DNA of 64,000 nucleotides from Paramacrobiotus metropolitanus (GCF_019649055.1 NW_026570340.1:62001-126000), one strand, 5' to 3'; counted from the stretch's first letter, positions 22,259 to 33,434 are shown. Translations and numbers: made by a program. Notes: a model not told the origin generated them from the sequence alone.

Positions 22259-22680
22259 GCGGGCGCGGGTGACTAACGGCGCCCATTGTTCAATTGGTGA
22301 AAGGTGACTCCGGCCGTCAGTGCTGTCCTGTGGGATGGTATTGCCCACATAAATGAGTACCTGAAGATTATATGGAGAACCGCGCGTGAAGTACAGTTAA
22401 GAAACCATCGATGGGTTCCTTGATGTACTATCCTTAACACTTGCTGTTTCCCATTCTTCAGGCTCTTCCGAGCTGCCGAGAAGTGGTGTCGCCACTGTAG
22501 CCAGCCGCTCTATGGGTTTTTGCAAACGGGCTGCTGGTAACCAACGAAAAAAGAAGAGAGGAACAGTGACCGGTTGTCCACCACGCCATAAACCAGCCCC
22601 CGGTGGTTGGCTTTGGGCGTGGTTGGCGACCGGTCACTTTCTCTTTTCGCTTCTATCCCCACGTTGGCTGCTGTCCTCTC
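22259..22680. repeat. Inverted repeat region upstream of an Ig pseudogene
   Basis: 22549-22650 folds back: GAAGAGAGGAACAGTGACCGG and GTCCACCACGCC on the left face GGCGTGGTTGGCGACCGGTC and ACTTTCTCTTTTC on the right, arms about 35 nt with mismatches. An inner AACCA...TGGTT pair lies in the loop. No gene is assembled here. Confidence 0.6.
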
Positions 22681-22689
22681 TAAGGTACG

Positions 22690-23210
22690 TGGATGTAAGC
22701 GGTATACCGGAGGTGGCGCAGGATCCCGTTTACGACATCAAATTAAAATGCCGCGTACCATGGGCTGACATGGCACCAGTAGCTTAGCAGCTACGTACGC
22801 CGCTATCAATACCCACAGTTGATGGAAATTCGTGATGCATGGTTGTGGCATATCGACTTGGCAGGAACTATTGCATACTGCCGTTTATGTGCTCTTCTAG
22901 CTGCAGGTGTACATGTCCCGTCGAGGACGGGTTTGCGGTAAACTATCCAGAGTATCACTACAGTTACAAGTCATGTTAATGCACTGGTGTATACACCACA
23001 ACATTAACATGTATAGTAACTGTACTGTACCAGTGCATAATTTTTCGAAAAACAATGCCGTTTATGCGGCGAGCGCAGAGGTTTCTTATATACAAGTACC
23101 TGAGCCACGGGCCCGCGAGCGGCATTACAATAATTCATCTTTCATTGGACAAGGGACAGCCCGTAGTCGTTCCATCCCGGCTTTCCGCGTTCGGTGTCGT
23201 TTTGTCACGT
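22690..23210 (+). pseudogene. Decayed Ig-family gene copy
   Basis: Fragments in different frames look like Ig strands. At about 22700-22785: IPEVAQDPVYDIKLKCRVPW (first-Cys strand). At about 22820-22880: a W-H-I-D-L-A-G-T-I-A-Y-C-R-L run (second-Cys strand). At about 23130-23190: LDKGQPVVVPSRLS, resembling the first Ig strand of the intact gene (G-G-A-L-V-I-P-C) but with Ser for Cys. Stops and frame changes separate them. An imperfect palindrome (22961-23021, centred near TGGTGTATACACCA) sits between fragments. Confidence 0.4.
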
Positions 23211-24267
23211 AGGTTTAGTAGAATGTACTTATCGCTTGAGTAGCATGTCATGTTATGCCGGTATCGGATTTCTTTGTAGCAGCGTGCACTCAACATTCTT
23301 GTCAGAGCACACACGGAAATGCTCTTCCGTGAATACCACTGTCAGCTGCATAATCAGCATTTCCGCTCTCCCCTAAACATCAGCACAACGTGGCTTTTCT
23401 CACTTGTCAGCGCCGGGAAAATGCAGTTGTTTGCCGTGTCAGGTGCCGAGTAGTGGAGTACAATTATGACTTGCATTACAGCATTGTAACCAATATATGC
23501 CTTCACACCACGTGACTGCACTAAATATGGTAAAACAGAAGAATAACTTGACAAATCGTAACGCGTGACCGCATTAACGCTATGAAACCACAATACTGAC
23601 TGTAGTGCACTTATTGCCTATAGGCTGCCGAAAATGCACAAACCAGATTTTAAATACGGTACGCAACCGACCATCACTAACAACCTGACGATATACAGTA
23701 AAACACACGCATACCACTGAGTTTCCTTCCGGTAGCTCCAATTTTCAAGAACTAGCTAACCGACCGGAAATGCTTCACCGGAAGTCTTTCTACCTGTCTC
23801 AAGAATCTTCACAGGCTGATTTTTCGCAAGCGTAGGTAGGGAGCAGGTGCGAGACCGTTAAGCTGACTGCCCTTTCGGCTATCAGACATATGGGCAACCT
23901 ACCGAGTCTCAAACTGAAAATTTAACATAGTGGACAATTACAGGATTCGGACTCTGGAAACATTTACGGCCGCCCGGTGTGGCAGCGTGATGCGCTTTCT
24001 GTCTTGCAAAAACTTGCTTCATCTTTATTACGAAAAGTGGGTTTACCTGCAGTTCCGCTATTGTAAGATGTAAGACGAAAACCAATGTTGTTATAAAGAA
24101 TATCATCAGGCTGTTCATAAGGTATTTTATTTGTCTGGAAGCACACCGATGCGGAACGTCGTTTACTGGCAGAATTAAAATGCCTCATCCGGCGGCTTCA
24201 AATACGTCGAGTCGGCAACGTTTTAGTGTGGGGTATCCAATAAAATTACAGTGGTTCCTCATTAGGC
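23211..24267. other. Gene-free stretch with one reversed family-3 core
   Basis: The reverse complement of TGCCACACCGGGCGGC lies at about 23970-23985. No gene is recognised. Confidence 0.45.
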
Positions 24268-24329
24268 GATCAATCTTACATCATAATCTTATGTAAGATT
24301 GATCAAGTCTGCATATATGCAGACTTGAT
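24268..24329. repeat. Two adjoining hairpins
   Basis: 24268-24304: GATCAATCTTACAT, a 9-nt loop, ATGTAAGATTGATC (14-bp perfect arms). 24302-24329: a perfect 28-bp palindrome of ATCAAGTCTGCATA and its complement. The two overlap by three bases, about 290 bp upstream of receptor-like gene B. Confidence 0.85.
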
Positions 24330-24616
24330 TATGAACTGCGTGCAGCAGCTACCCAGTACGGTAGTAGACAGGCCAGGTGCACACTGCACCAATTCGCCAG
24401 GTACGTTACATGTACGAGCGCGTACGCTGCTTGCCGATCATGATAAAATGTACAGAAAACTGAAGGAAGTCGATCTTGTACCAGATAGCTGGCACATCCA
24501 TTCCTGTGTTCTGCAGTATAAACGCTGAGAATTTATCTAGCTTAATTCTTGGCCGTTATACGCTAACGTTGACGTTGTTGTTGAGTGTTGATTCCGCTGA
24601 TAACTGGCCCTGCACC

Positions 24617-25929
24617 ATGTCTATCAACAGCGTGATAATTCTTCTCTGCTGCAGCGCCGGATTAATTGGCCATACTAACGTTATCATCGCGGCCAGCTCG
24701 GCGAAGACATCGGCCCTGGTCCGGCATCTCATCGCTGCTGAAGACGTCCACGTGCCGCCCAACGCCGACCAGCCCGGTCAGCCGGTGCTCGTCGAAGTCA
24801 GTCTTCAAGTCACCGCAATACAACACGATGTAGGTATTAGGTACATATACAGTAACCTGCGCCTGCGCTGGATATTTCTGACCAGAACTGCCGAGCGAAA
24901 CCATAAAAAAGAAATCTCGTCCGTACATTAAGTTTAGACTGCGGTACTGTATTTATTGCGATTTTATTCGGAATTGTTGGTAAATAAACGTATATATACG
25001 CCTTTTTGCGTTTTGTTCGCGGTTCATGCAAGGTGTACTAGTAAGTTGTTCCGTCTAACCTGTTGTGGGGTCATAGAGTCCGGAGCTGGATTTGGCAATG
25101 CTGCGGGGATTTCTGGACCTGAACTGGAGGGACAGCCGGCTGACGTGGGAACCTCAGGAGCACCACAATATTACCGCGGTACGCCTCCCGGCCGACCGCG
25201 TCTGGCTGCCCGACATTACGCTGTATAACGGGTTAGTCGATGTTGGCGGAAGGACTGTGTCTGTACATACGAACAATCGATCAACGGCCACGCCGGGTTT
25301 ACATCGCTGTCCTCTGTTTTCTTGGCGTCTAGTGCATTCATTAAGCAGCTACGGTACGCGCTGTCGAGCGGTATTCCCGGAAGAACGAAAGCTGGTCTTG
25401 GTGCAGTTGGACGGCCGTGTCACGGGGGTACCCCGCGTGACCTTCCCGTTGAGCTGCAATAAAACGCGCAACTATTACAGCTCCGGTGAAGTGCACTGTG
25501 CTGTTAAGCTAGGTACGGTGCAGTCATCGGATTTGCCGTTTGTGGAGAAAAAACAACAATTTAACTGGTTTTGATGTAGCTTCGTGGATGTATGACGGGT
25601 CACTGGTAGAGTTCTGGCGAGCGACGAGATACTTCAACGAACCGGTAGTGTTTCTGTATATATCTGTCGATTATGATTATGAATATAGCTGCATTGTTCA
25701 GCAGAGTGTCTTGACCATTGCAGACTACTGGGATCTGTATTCCTCCCGTGATTCCACCTACCGTATCGTCGACAGCAAGGTGCAACGCAACGTCGTCTAC
25801 TACGCCTGCTGCCCCGAGTCCTACCCGTCCATCGACATGACCTTTACCGCCCAAAGAGCGGCAGCATCGCCACTGCGACTCACTTGGCCTGCTTTTATAC
25901 TCAGTTCAATGCTAATAATAATACGTTAG
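24617..25929 (+). CDS. AChBP-like ligand-binding-domain protein, copy B
   Basis: Exons 24617-24829, 25077-25231, 25349-25512, 25580-25644 and 25702-25929; about 274 residues. Signal peptide (VIILLCCSAGLIG), then the receptor N-terminal segment, loop A WLPDITLYN, a 13-residue hydrophilic Cys loop (CNKTRN...EVHC, N-glycosylation site N-K-T), loop B SWMYDGS and loop C VYYACCPESYP. The aromatic residues expected around the ligand (Tyr of loop A, Trp of loop B, two Tyr of loop C) are present. The end is AAASPLRLTW plus the hydrophobic PAFILSSMLIIIR; no TM2-TM4. Exon 4 is 4 nt shorter than in A, D and E (65 versus 69), which shifts the frame if the family acceptor at 25724 is used. The frame stays open if the AG at 25701 is used or if the 57-nt intron is retained. 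Start chosen by homology with C and D. Confidence 0.75.
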
Positions 25930-26139
25930 TCTTAATGTGGTTGTATATATAGAAGTATGCACATTACTTATCTGTAGTTCAGCTACTACATATAGAACAG
26001 AATAATTATTATTATGCTACATATAATAATAATAATGGATATACTGTATTATATCTATATATGTATAATAATATTAATGACGCTGGTGTAATTATATTGT
26101 ACAATACAGAGTACATGATCGAAGGTGCTACCAGATCTG
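25930..26139. other. 3' flank of gene B, AT-rich
   Basis: AT-rich sequence with short ATAATAAT runs; no gene. Confidence 0.4.
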
Positions 26140-27080
26140 CACAAAATGTTGCAATGCGCTGCATGAGATTTAAAAGCCGATAGCCAGTACCGCTATCGTA
26201 GGAAAACCAACAGAAAACTTTATGCAAAATTTTGCGATATAATGACAGTAATGCCAGTATGTAGAACAAAAAAAAACACTTCGTTTTGTCTCATATTTCG
26301 GTCACTTTAAGTACATGTTTCCATATTTCGGTCACCTGGTTTTAAATTTCCGGGCCAACAAGAAATGCCAGAAATGATTGGTTTTCACAGTAAAAACTTC
26401 GATCATGAATTTCGAAGTTTAATCAAGAGAAAATTTCCATAAAGAACTAAAGGACGAACAGGAATTGGACCGAGTGCAATGTAAAAGAACCGCTTTTCCA
26501 CGTTAGTAAATTTAAGAAATTTTAAATTGCAGTGTTCCGTTCTTGTTTTAACGATTACAGACAGGTGAAAAACAAATCGGAAAGAAATTAATTTTTCTGC
26601 GATCAGCAGCTATTCATGTAGCGCGCCACATGGGGATGGTGTAAGCGACCGGTGTCCGAAATACTGTATGAAACCGTATCCTTAAAGTGACCGAAATATG
26701 AGACAAAACGAAGTATACAGATTAAAAGAAAGTTGGTTCGTCAAGAGAATTTGGTATTTTGTTTGCGTTGAAAATTTGGAAACCCTGTTTTACCGACAAC
26801 TCCGGAACCGGATGTTGGGAGTATACGAATCGTTGAGCTGTACAATAACGTAGAATGTCGAAAACGATGCAAAACCAAGGTTGGGGAAAAAGTTCTCGTG
26901 CACCAAGCGAACTTTGCACCATGTACCGCTTTCCAAACGGGTCACATTCAAATTCAGTAAGTCCAACCGAATTTCTACTGTAATCTTCTTTGGTGACTTC
27001 GTCTGTCGTGCGCACTGGAACGATTCGTAGCGCACCTCCACCACACCGTACGGCCGCCGGCCGTTAAAAAAATTATCAGT
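26140..27080. repeat. Family-2 dispersed repeat with a nested MITE
   Basis: Both ends match 5880-6335: GCTATCGTAGGAAAACCAAC ... TTTTGCGATATAATGACAGT on the left and CGGCCGCCGGCCGTTAAAAA on the right. The copy is interrupted by the MITE at 26278-26714. Confidence 0.65.
26278..26714. mobile_element. MITE with ~34-bp TIRs
   Basis: ACTTCGTTTTGTCTCATATT (continuing TCGGTCACTTTAAG) at the left is the inverse of CTTAAAGTGACCGAAATATG (continuing AGACAAAACGAAGT) at the right; 437 bp in all. The related repeat at about 6010-6030 lacks it, which identifies it as an insertion. No coding capacity; superfamily not certain. Confidence 0.85.
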
Positions 27081-28978
27081 TTTAGTGGGCAATCAACAAC
27101 CACGCCGTTTTTTTGCGCTGTACAGTGCGAGTTTGTCTCTACATTTGACATTATTTTGTCAGTCGATCTTAGTATCTGTACTGTAATCTATCATAACATG
27201 TACATGTACAAGATGAGCACGGATGAATATTGGCTTACGACTAGGTACTGTAAATAAGTGAGTTAGGATTTTTTGTTACTCGAAGTCGTAGAATTACGTC
27301 GTAGTATTACTGTTTAGTGAACGGGGCTGCTACAATTATGTGAAAGATTGACCGAACTGTTGATACAGCTCAGTGCATTGGGCCGCAAGGTGCGACAGTG
27401 ATCAAGTAAAATACTAGAAAACGGTAATGTGCTTTTTGGTTTCCGTCGGTTAATCACAAGAAACACAGAAGCGAAGCCAAACTGTTTCTTGTACAAGTGT
27501 TGTTTAACGTGCCCGTGGTAACAGACCAGCTCATGTTAGCCCTATGGCGGCATCCATGGTAACAAGCTTTTGAGTGACCACCGGCCTGAGAATTCTTAAA
27601 ACAGCAAAAGGTCGTCAGTCTCACAACATCCACCGCCCTGAAAGGATTCTAGAATATTTTAAAGCATGAAAATCGGTTTATCAGGAGCTGAGATCACCCG
27701 GGACAACGAAGAGAGGCCGAACACCTGCAAGAGATGTTTAGTATTCATATAACCACTTGACAAACCCATGTACTGTAAGACTATGCAGATCGATGCACGA
27801 CGATTAAAACGAAATTTTCCATAAATTTAATAAATATAATAAATTAGCAAGCAAAGTGGATAGAATTAAAAAAAATCCATGCCCGCAGAAACATAAATCC
27901 TTGTGTACGAGTATGTGGCATAAAGGTAACCGTTTTCCACAAAACACGTATATTTCACTATTAAGCCGCTAACTGGATCGAGCTTCGCGGCACTCTGGGA
28001 ATTTTGTTGTGCTGCGCTAGGACGGTCTTTGCACCGACGGAAGTGCTGACACATATTGCCAATGGATTGTGACCAGAGATAAAGTGTCCAGTAAATCACT
28101 GTACCCTTGTAAATGAACTTGGAAGGATATAAAGCCTGTTTTAATTAACAGCGGCGGGTAAAATTCTTGGAAAAGGGCCAGACATTTATTTCTGTAACGC
28201 GGCCTTTGGCCGGCGTTCACGCAGCTGACAACACACAGCCAATAAAACAGGCACCTACCCGGTAGCCGGTAGCTAGGCGAGTTCTCGTTCGGCCATGTGA
28301 TAAGTGCGTGCCAATACCAGCAATAACGGTACTGCGTGTTCAGTGAGTGTACGAGTGTGCATCGCGGGATATTGTCGGCTCAGAATATTTACTTCCTTTT
28401 GGGCGTAGCGAACACCAAGACAGTAGCTCTGACCGACATACAACAACACAGTGCGGTTTTAAGCCAACAAAAACAGCAAAACAAAACCAAACACAAAACA
28501 AAGGAAAGCTCAACGCAGTGAGCCCCCTACATAAGAAGAAGAGGAGCGGCGGGAGGGAGAAAATTTGTGAAAGCAAAAGTGATTAGTGTAAGTCCGGCGA
28601 GATGGCTTTATATAATAACCTACTATTAACAAAAACTAGGACACGAAGCAATCAACATGTTATTATTAACGACTGTCCATCTCCTTTCGAAGAAGAGCAA
28701 GACCACCATTGTCCACATGGCGCAGGTAGGAATCCGATGGCCATTGTCCGGCTGGGGAAGTAGGGCACGCAGCCGTTATAAATGGATTTCAATAGAAATC
28801 CTTCTCGGCCGGTGGCCGGACCGGAATTAGTCTGTTCCTTCGCAGACAAGTGCCTGATTGCGCGCTTTTGTGGCTACACAAATGTAACCGTACTAAGTAT
28901 TTCTGAAGTCAACTGTACCTGTAAACTGCAGGTTTTTATTAGTACCTATATGCGCAGGCTTGTTGTTATGCAATAAAT
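27081..28978. other. Gene-free stretch with scattered repeat pieces
   Basis: 27448-27500 resembles 17880-17925. 28150-28250 resembles 44460-44520 in reverse and 6540-6630. No gene is recognised. Confidence 0.4.
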
Positions 28979-29082
28979 GCTGCTCCAGCAGCCAAATGAC
29001 ATCTCGCCAGCTGAGTTCATATTCGGGGGTGTTGGACAAGAAAATGTCATAATATCTCCAGTGTGCAAGGACAGGCCAAAAT

Positions 29083-29147
29083 GGCAGGCCAAAATGTATA
29101 CCAGGTGCACATTGCCAATGTGCACCTGGTATACATTTTGGCCTGCC
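29083..29147. repeat. Perfect inverted repeat, 32-nt arms, 1-nt centre
   Basis: GGCAGGCCAAAATGTATACC continuing to CACATTG faces its exact complement across a single C. All 32 pairs match. Confidence 0.95.
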
Positions 29148-29297
29148 ACGGTATTGCTCGGAAGCAACCTACCCAGGCTTATCGTGTCGTCGGTTCGAGC
29201 AGACAATGCCTCGTCCAGCATGTCGTTAACTAAACAGGTGCAGTCTTCCTTTATTCAGACAACAGCCAATTAGCGGCCCGTGGCAGCAATAATTACC

Positions 29298-29359
29298 GAA
29301 AAGACATCACTTCTTAACATTACCCGTGGGCCACGGATAATGTTAAGTGATGTCTTTTC
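29298..29359. repeat. Near-perfect inverted repeat, ~30-nt arms
   Basis: GAAAAGACATCACTTCTTAA ... and TTAAGTGATGTCTTTTC pair over about 29 nt, with one 3-nt insertion (TTC) and one mismatch. Confidence 0.9.
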
Positions 29360-29449
29360 TGAACTAACTAACCCCAGAACCACTGCCGGCGAAGGGACGA
29401 ACGTCACGGTGCGCTGCAATATCCGGCTGCCACAAGGCCCACAACCGAA

Positions 29450-29519
29450 AAACGTGTTGACCGACGTTAAGAATCACATGATATATATCATGTGATTCTT
29501 AACGTCGGTCAACACGTTT
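29450..29519. repeat. Perfect 70-nt palindrome
   Basis: AAACGTGTTGACCGACGTTA ... is followed by its exact complement with no spacer, centred on ATATAT between 29484 and 29485. All 35 pairs match. Confidence 0.97.
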
Positions 29520-29754
29520 GGTGGTGCCATATATGGCGCCACAAGGGACGGATTATTCTAGGACCACCGGGAGTGCCATATGTCATATCTACGAGTGGAG
29601 TGGATAAAAACAGCCTGGCCTCACATCTCGTTACCAATGTAGCCGTGCTCTAGAGACGCTGCAAGTCGTTCTAAAGTGGTAATGCGATTCAAAGAGAACA
29701 GACTTACCGTTAGAAGTGAACTTATGCATAAATGCTCACCTCGTAGTGAACGAC

Positions 29755-30558
29755 ATGTTGGCGGAGGCGATGCTGCACAACCGGCAGGACGACCGCATCG
29801 TACTGCCGGGGCGGGGCCTGAGCAGCAGCATGGCGGACAGCGTGGTGTCCCGACCGCGACTCGGGGAGGACGCGACGTTCACCTGCAGCGTCCCCGACGA
29901 CCTCGACTAGATATGACCTGGACGCACCAGAACTACCGAGTTTTCGAAAACGGAAAGCCGCTGCCGACGGAGAACACAACGGGACAGGCGTATAGCTTTA
30001 GCCACGCCCACCACACCGTTATATTGGTGATCCCCAACGTCAGCATGCGCTCCAGCGGATCCGTGCAGTGCGTCACCAGCCCCGCCCACTCGAGCCGCCG
30101 CGTCGTCCTGCAGCGCTTCCTGCTGCCTGCCGCTGATCACGCAGCGCGGCGAGGTCTTCGCCGCTCTGAACGCTTCCTACGTGACCGCCGTGGAGGGCGA
30201 GGAGGTCACGGTGCAGTGCAGTCTGCGGCTGCCCCTATCGCAGGGCGTTTACCTGAATTTAAGCAACCATTTCATGTGGGTCCACCGCGGCCGCATCGTC
30301 AGCGGTCCCCGGGAGGAGCCCTACCAGTCCCTGCTGCCCGCTCCAGGAAATCCGCGGGAGGTGGTAATGGACTTCGCCGCGTTCGCCAACCGGCCAGGAC
30401 ACCTGGGGCACGCGAGACTACACTTTCGGGCCGTCACGCTGGACGACGAAGGATCGCTGCAGTGCCTGTTCTGGCCACACCTGGGCGTGCACGAGTGGAT
30501 TGCCCAGAGGACCACGCTGGTGGTCTTCGCCAGGGAACACTCCCGCTGGTTTCGTTGA
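29755..30558 (+). pseudogene. Second Ig-family copy, frameshifted
   Basis: The start NDMLAEAM...LPGRG parallels exon 2 of the intact gene (NQILNEAK...LRGYG). Ig domain 1: GEDATFTCS, then in another frame MTWTHQNYRVF and a segment ending SMRSSGSVQCVTS. The switch lies at about 29905-29915 (CTCGACTAGATATGACC), where an apparent 5-nt insertion adds a stop. A second frame change lies near 30130. Ig domain 2 is then open from about 30150 to the stop at 30558: TAVEGEEVTVQCSLRLP, NHFMWVHRG, LHFRAVTLDDEGSLQCLFW, HEWIAQRTTLVVFA. The upstream signal-peptide exon is not seen. Because domain 2 is clean, decay may be recent or an unrecognised intron may skip the first break. Confidence 0.6.
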
Positions 30559-31451
30559 ATTTGTCTGTGCATGTGTGTACGATATCAGCGCGTATAATTC
30601 CACTTTCTAATAACTGCTGATAATGCTTTAACTTACGCAGCACAGGCTACTCTTAAATACGAAAAAAAGCGACGGTTCCGACAATAACTTTGGTGTGATA
30701 GAATTCAAGAAATATAAGGTACTGTAGCTTGGGTCTCTTTATGGCAGCAGTAATGGCGTACAAAATAAGAAGTGCACATCGTCGTGACCTTTAACTTCCG
30801 GTAGAGTGTCAACGTGTTGTTATCGACATTGACAGCAGACTGGCATCGTTCGCCTTCAATAAAATCACGTTTAACTTAATCGCCTTTTATCGTCTTCATA
30901 TGATTTTATCACCTTCAGTCTGATTGGCTTTCGTATTTGCTATAATTTATTTAATGAAATTTGTATGGAATAAATATTGACCATTTATAAACCGTGGATA
31001 AAAGTATATCGTGGATAAATGTACTAGGCATATTTATTTATTGAATAGTTAATTATCTAAAGCAACTGTTTAAAACAGCCGATCCATGAAGAATTTTAGT
31101 TGTCAATTACGGCATAACAATTATGTTCTGTCGTGGTGTCTGGGTTTACCGGTTGTTGACAATTTTCTCGTTACAAACCAGATTTTCAATCCTTTCAATT
31201 TTTATAGCTATGCATTTTGAGAAGGGGTATATAACATAGTGTTTACATGTGTAATAAAGCCGTTGTGCGGGATAATGGAATTTGCCGACAACCTGTCCAA
31301 AAAATAATAATGTATTCTGCTGTGCAAAATAAACCCTGCGGCTCATAAACGCGAAAACAAATCAGTTAATGCATGATTCACGAAGCTGGCAACGAGTAAG
31401 ACGACTGGTCGCGCTGGTTGTTATGACTGGAATCCAATTAACTGCACACGA
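30559..31451. other. AT-rich gene-free stretch
   Basis: Nothing recognised beyond short internal repeats of GATAAAAT/CGTGGATAAA type near 30860-31020. Confidence 0.4.
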
Positions 31452-31466
31452 GACAGTCCGCGGAAA
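31452..31466 (+). promoter_or_regulatory. Upstream box shared by the two Cys-rich peptide genes
   Basis: GACAGTCCGCGGAAA, identical to 15675-15689, 91 bp upstream of the TATA box. Confidence 0.65.
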
Positions 31467-31542
31467 CCTGTCTCATTCCGCCATTTCACTCAAGATCAAC
31501 ACAATTAAGCGGTTAGCATGGCAGTACTGGAAACAGTTTCGC

Positions 31543-31600
31543 TATATAAGCGGACGCGAAAAAGCGATATTATTGTGAGACAGTCTGCAGTGTTCTCTTT
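31543..31600 (+). promoter_or_regulatory. TATA box and start region of Cys-rich peptide gene 2
   Basis: TATATAAG at 31543-31550; CAGTCTGCAGTGTTCTCTTT at 31581, matching gene 1. The 5' leader is also similar (AGCACAGCCTCGAATATCGT versus AGCACAGTCTGGAATACAGT). Confidence 0.7.
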
Positions 31601-31658
31601 TCCGTTAAGCACAGCCTCGAATATCGTAGTATTCCTTTGTTGACCGTTGCACGCCGCC

Positions 31659-31856
31659 ATGCGTTCCCTGCTCCTCCTGACCATCCTGCTCGTGGCCGCC
31701 TTCTCCGGCTCGGTGGCTGGCGACGGTTGTGAGGCCCAGTTCTGCATGAAGTCAGGCTGTATGCCGCTGAGTCGATGCGGCGGTTGCGGCATGTGCAACA
31801 GCATCGTCGCGCGCCGCGAACGTTCGGTCCGTGCGGCCGATCTGCCACTCCCCTGA
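31659..31856 (+). CDS. Small secreted Cys-rich peptide precursor 2
   Basis: 65 residues from ATG 31659. Signal peptide MRSLLLLTILLVAAFSGSVAG is closely related to that of gene 1. The mature part has six cysteines, spaced C-x4-C-x4-C-x5-C-x2-C-x2-C (CEAQFCMKSGCMPLSRCGGC then GMC). It then runs ARRERSVRAADLPLP, where the R-A-A-[ED]-L-P tail is shared with gene 1 and the Arg-rich stretch could be a processing site. Signal peptide, tail and promoter are conserved while the cysteine core is rewritten, a pattern common in fast-evolving secreted peptide families. The gene is TATA-driven, single-exon, with AATAAA at about 31924 and 32039. Function is not determinable here. Confidence 0.8.
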   Translation: MRSLLLLTILLVAAFSGSVAGDGCEAQFCMKSGCMPLSRCGGCGMCNSIVARRERSVRAADLPLP

Positions 31857-32245
31857 CCACTCGCTTAATATGACCTTTTGCTTGCCTTCTGCGTTAGATG
31901 TGCGGTTGTCCTTGCGCACGATGAAATAAATTTCTTCTTTCTGCTGATGTCCGAGCAATTTTACCTGCTTTAAAGCAGCAGTAATTTCGTAGAGTGTGTC
32001 AGCAGAAGTATGCAATCGGCAAGAAAGACTTGTGTACAATAAACACCATATACTTCTTTCTATGGTCAACGTATCTCGCTAGCCTCTCACAATCAGCCTA
32101 CAAGTCAGGCAGCAATGCGCTGGTGGCCGGGTAGCCTGCCAAATCGTGATGTAGCACCGGAAGTAGGCGTGCCTTTTTTTGTAACAGTACTTACGAGTAC
32201 TGTCATGCTATGGGCAGAACCCGTAAAATGAGTGTGCATAGTACA
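31857..32245. terminator. 3' flank with polyadenylation signals
   Basis: AATAAA near 31924 and 32039 downstream of Cys-rich peptide gene 2; otherwise nothing recognised. Confidence 0.4.
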
Positions 32246-32570
32246 TTAAGGGAAGTGGCTCGGTACATGGTACCAAATTCGTGTACATGCACGAAATCTT
32301 TCACTTCCGCGTACTTCCAAACCATTTTTTCTCTTCTTTTTCTGTAGCCAAATTTTAAAAAAAATTATGGAAGTCTGGATAGGTGTAAAAACGATCTTCA
32401 TGGATGTGTGCATTTCCATGCGGAATTAGAGAGAGATCGGTCCGTTATGAGACTTTTGGTACATCTGAATGTATTTAAACTTTTTGAAATTTTTTTACAG
32501 CCATATCTCCCGAACCGGATGTTGCGCGCACAAACAAATTTGGTACCATGTACCGCGCCACTTCCCTTAA
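32246..32570. mobile_element. TTAA-flanked MITE (short family-1 member)
   Basis: TTAA at 32246-32249 and 32567-32570. The left end GGGAAGTGGCTCGGTACATG is mirrored by CATGTACCGCGCCACTTCCC on the right. The interior contains the family segment ending GGATGTTGCGCGCACAAAC. It is a 317-bp deletion derivative of the larger fold-back elements. Confidence 0.85.
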
Positions 32571-33434
32571 GTGTAGTTCGAGTATACGGGTAGACAGACG
32601 CATGAAAACTTTCTCCCCAACACGTTTTTGGCACTGTTCAGCCACATGAAAGTCCATCGGGAGTAGTCCATCAAAAAACATCCCAGAAAATTTCAACGCA
32701 AACAAATGCATCGAAAGGCGCACTGCGAACGGATCTTCTTTACATTTTATACGGTACTGCACTTAGTATTCAGCATATATAATGTTTAAAGTTTAAAATT
32801 TGATCATTTTGATTAGTCTTTATGTGCGCAAGCGTACTGCTCTTTGTACTGTCTCCTGCCGAAATAAGAACTAGGTGAACATATATAAGTAGAAGCACTG
32901 GCATCATTGTTTTTTATCGTGTAACGATGGAAGCTGGTTTATTATCGCTCGTACGAGTATTACCGCAAAATCTTGGATGCAACCTTTCTGACGATTTCTT
33001 TAACGACAGCGGCACGAGATGTTATTTGCAGTTTAATTTCTTTCAGCTTAGCTAGTAGCATGTAAAGATGCAAGCGGCATTAATAATAAAAACGATGCTC
33101 TTAAATCACTTCATCTGGAACTGCTTATACAGCGCTCCCCGAAAGCAGACGACTGTTCAGGTTGGAAAAGGATGCGAGGTCACGTAGCAGCTATGATTAC
33201 GATTAAAAGGAATCGAGAAATACCAGTTCACTGTGCGGCTAGATCGCGAGCCTAATTTATTAGAACGTTTCGTACGGACGGAAGAAGAACAAGAACCAAA
33301 ATCACGTTTAGAAAATAACAGAATGGGCAGCTTCCGATAAATAGGCAGAAGGTATTTTCTACAGATACAATTCAAGTTTATTATCAGCAGAACGCAACTG
33401 GCATGGCGAATTAGTTGTGCGCAAGTCAGCCGCA
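32571..33434. other. Gene-free stretch downstream of gene C
   Basis: Nothing recognised apart from family-2-like sequence near 32580-32770 (ACTTTCTCCCCAACACGTTT). Confidence 0.4.

Larger units (their letters stand above)
28979..29670 (+). pseudogene. Decayed two-Ig-domain gene invaded by palindromes
   Basis: Pieces in order: EFIFGGVGQENVIISPVC (first Ig strand, about 29015-29070), then TAGEGTNVTVRCNIRLP and KNVLTDVKNHM (second Ig domain, 29380-29480, compare TAVEGEEVTVQCSLRLP in the next copy), and SRYQCSRALETLQVVLK at about 29620-29670 (closing Ig strand). Between these lie palindromes at 29083-29147, 29298-29359 and 29450-29519 that destroy the reading frame. At 29450 the palindrome is an inverted duplicate of the coding segment KNVLTDVKNHM placed directly after it. 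Confidence 0.55.

Noticed and set aside
30150-30558. Calling the clean Ig domain here a functional gene
   Set aside because: It lacks a leader exon and the first Ig domain upstream is broken by an in-frame stop and frame changes, so I list it as a pseudogene with that caveat.
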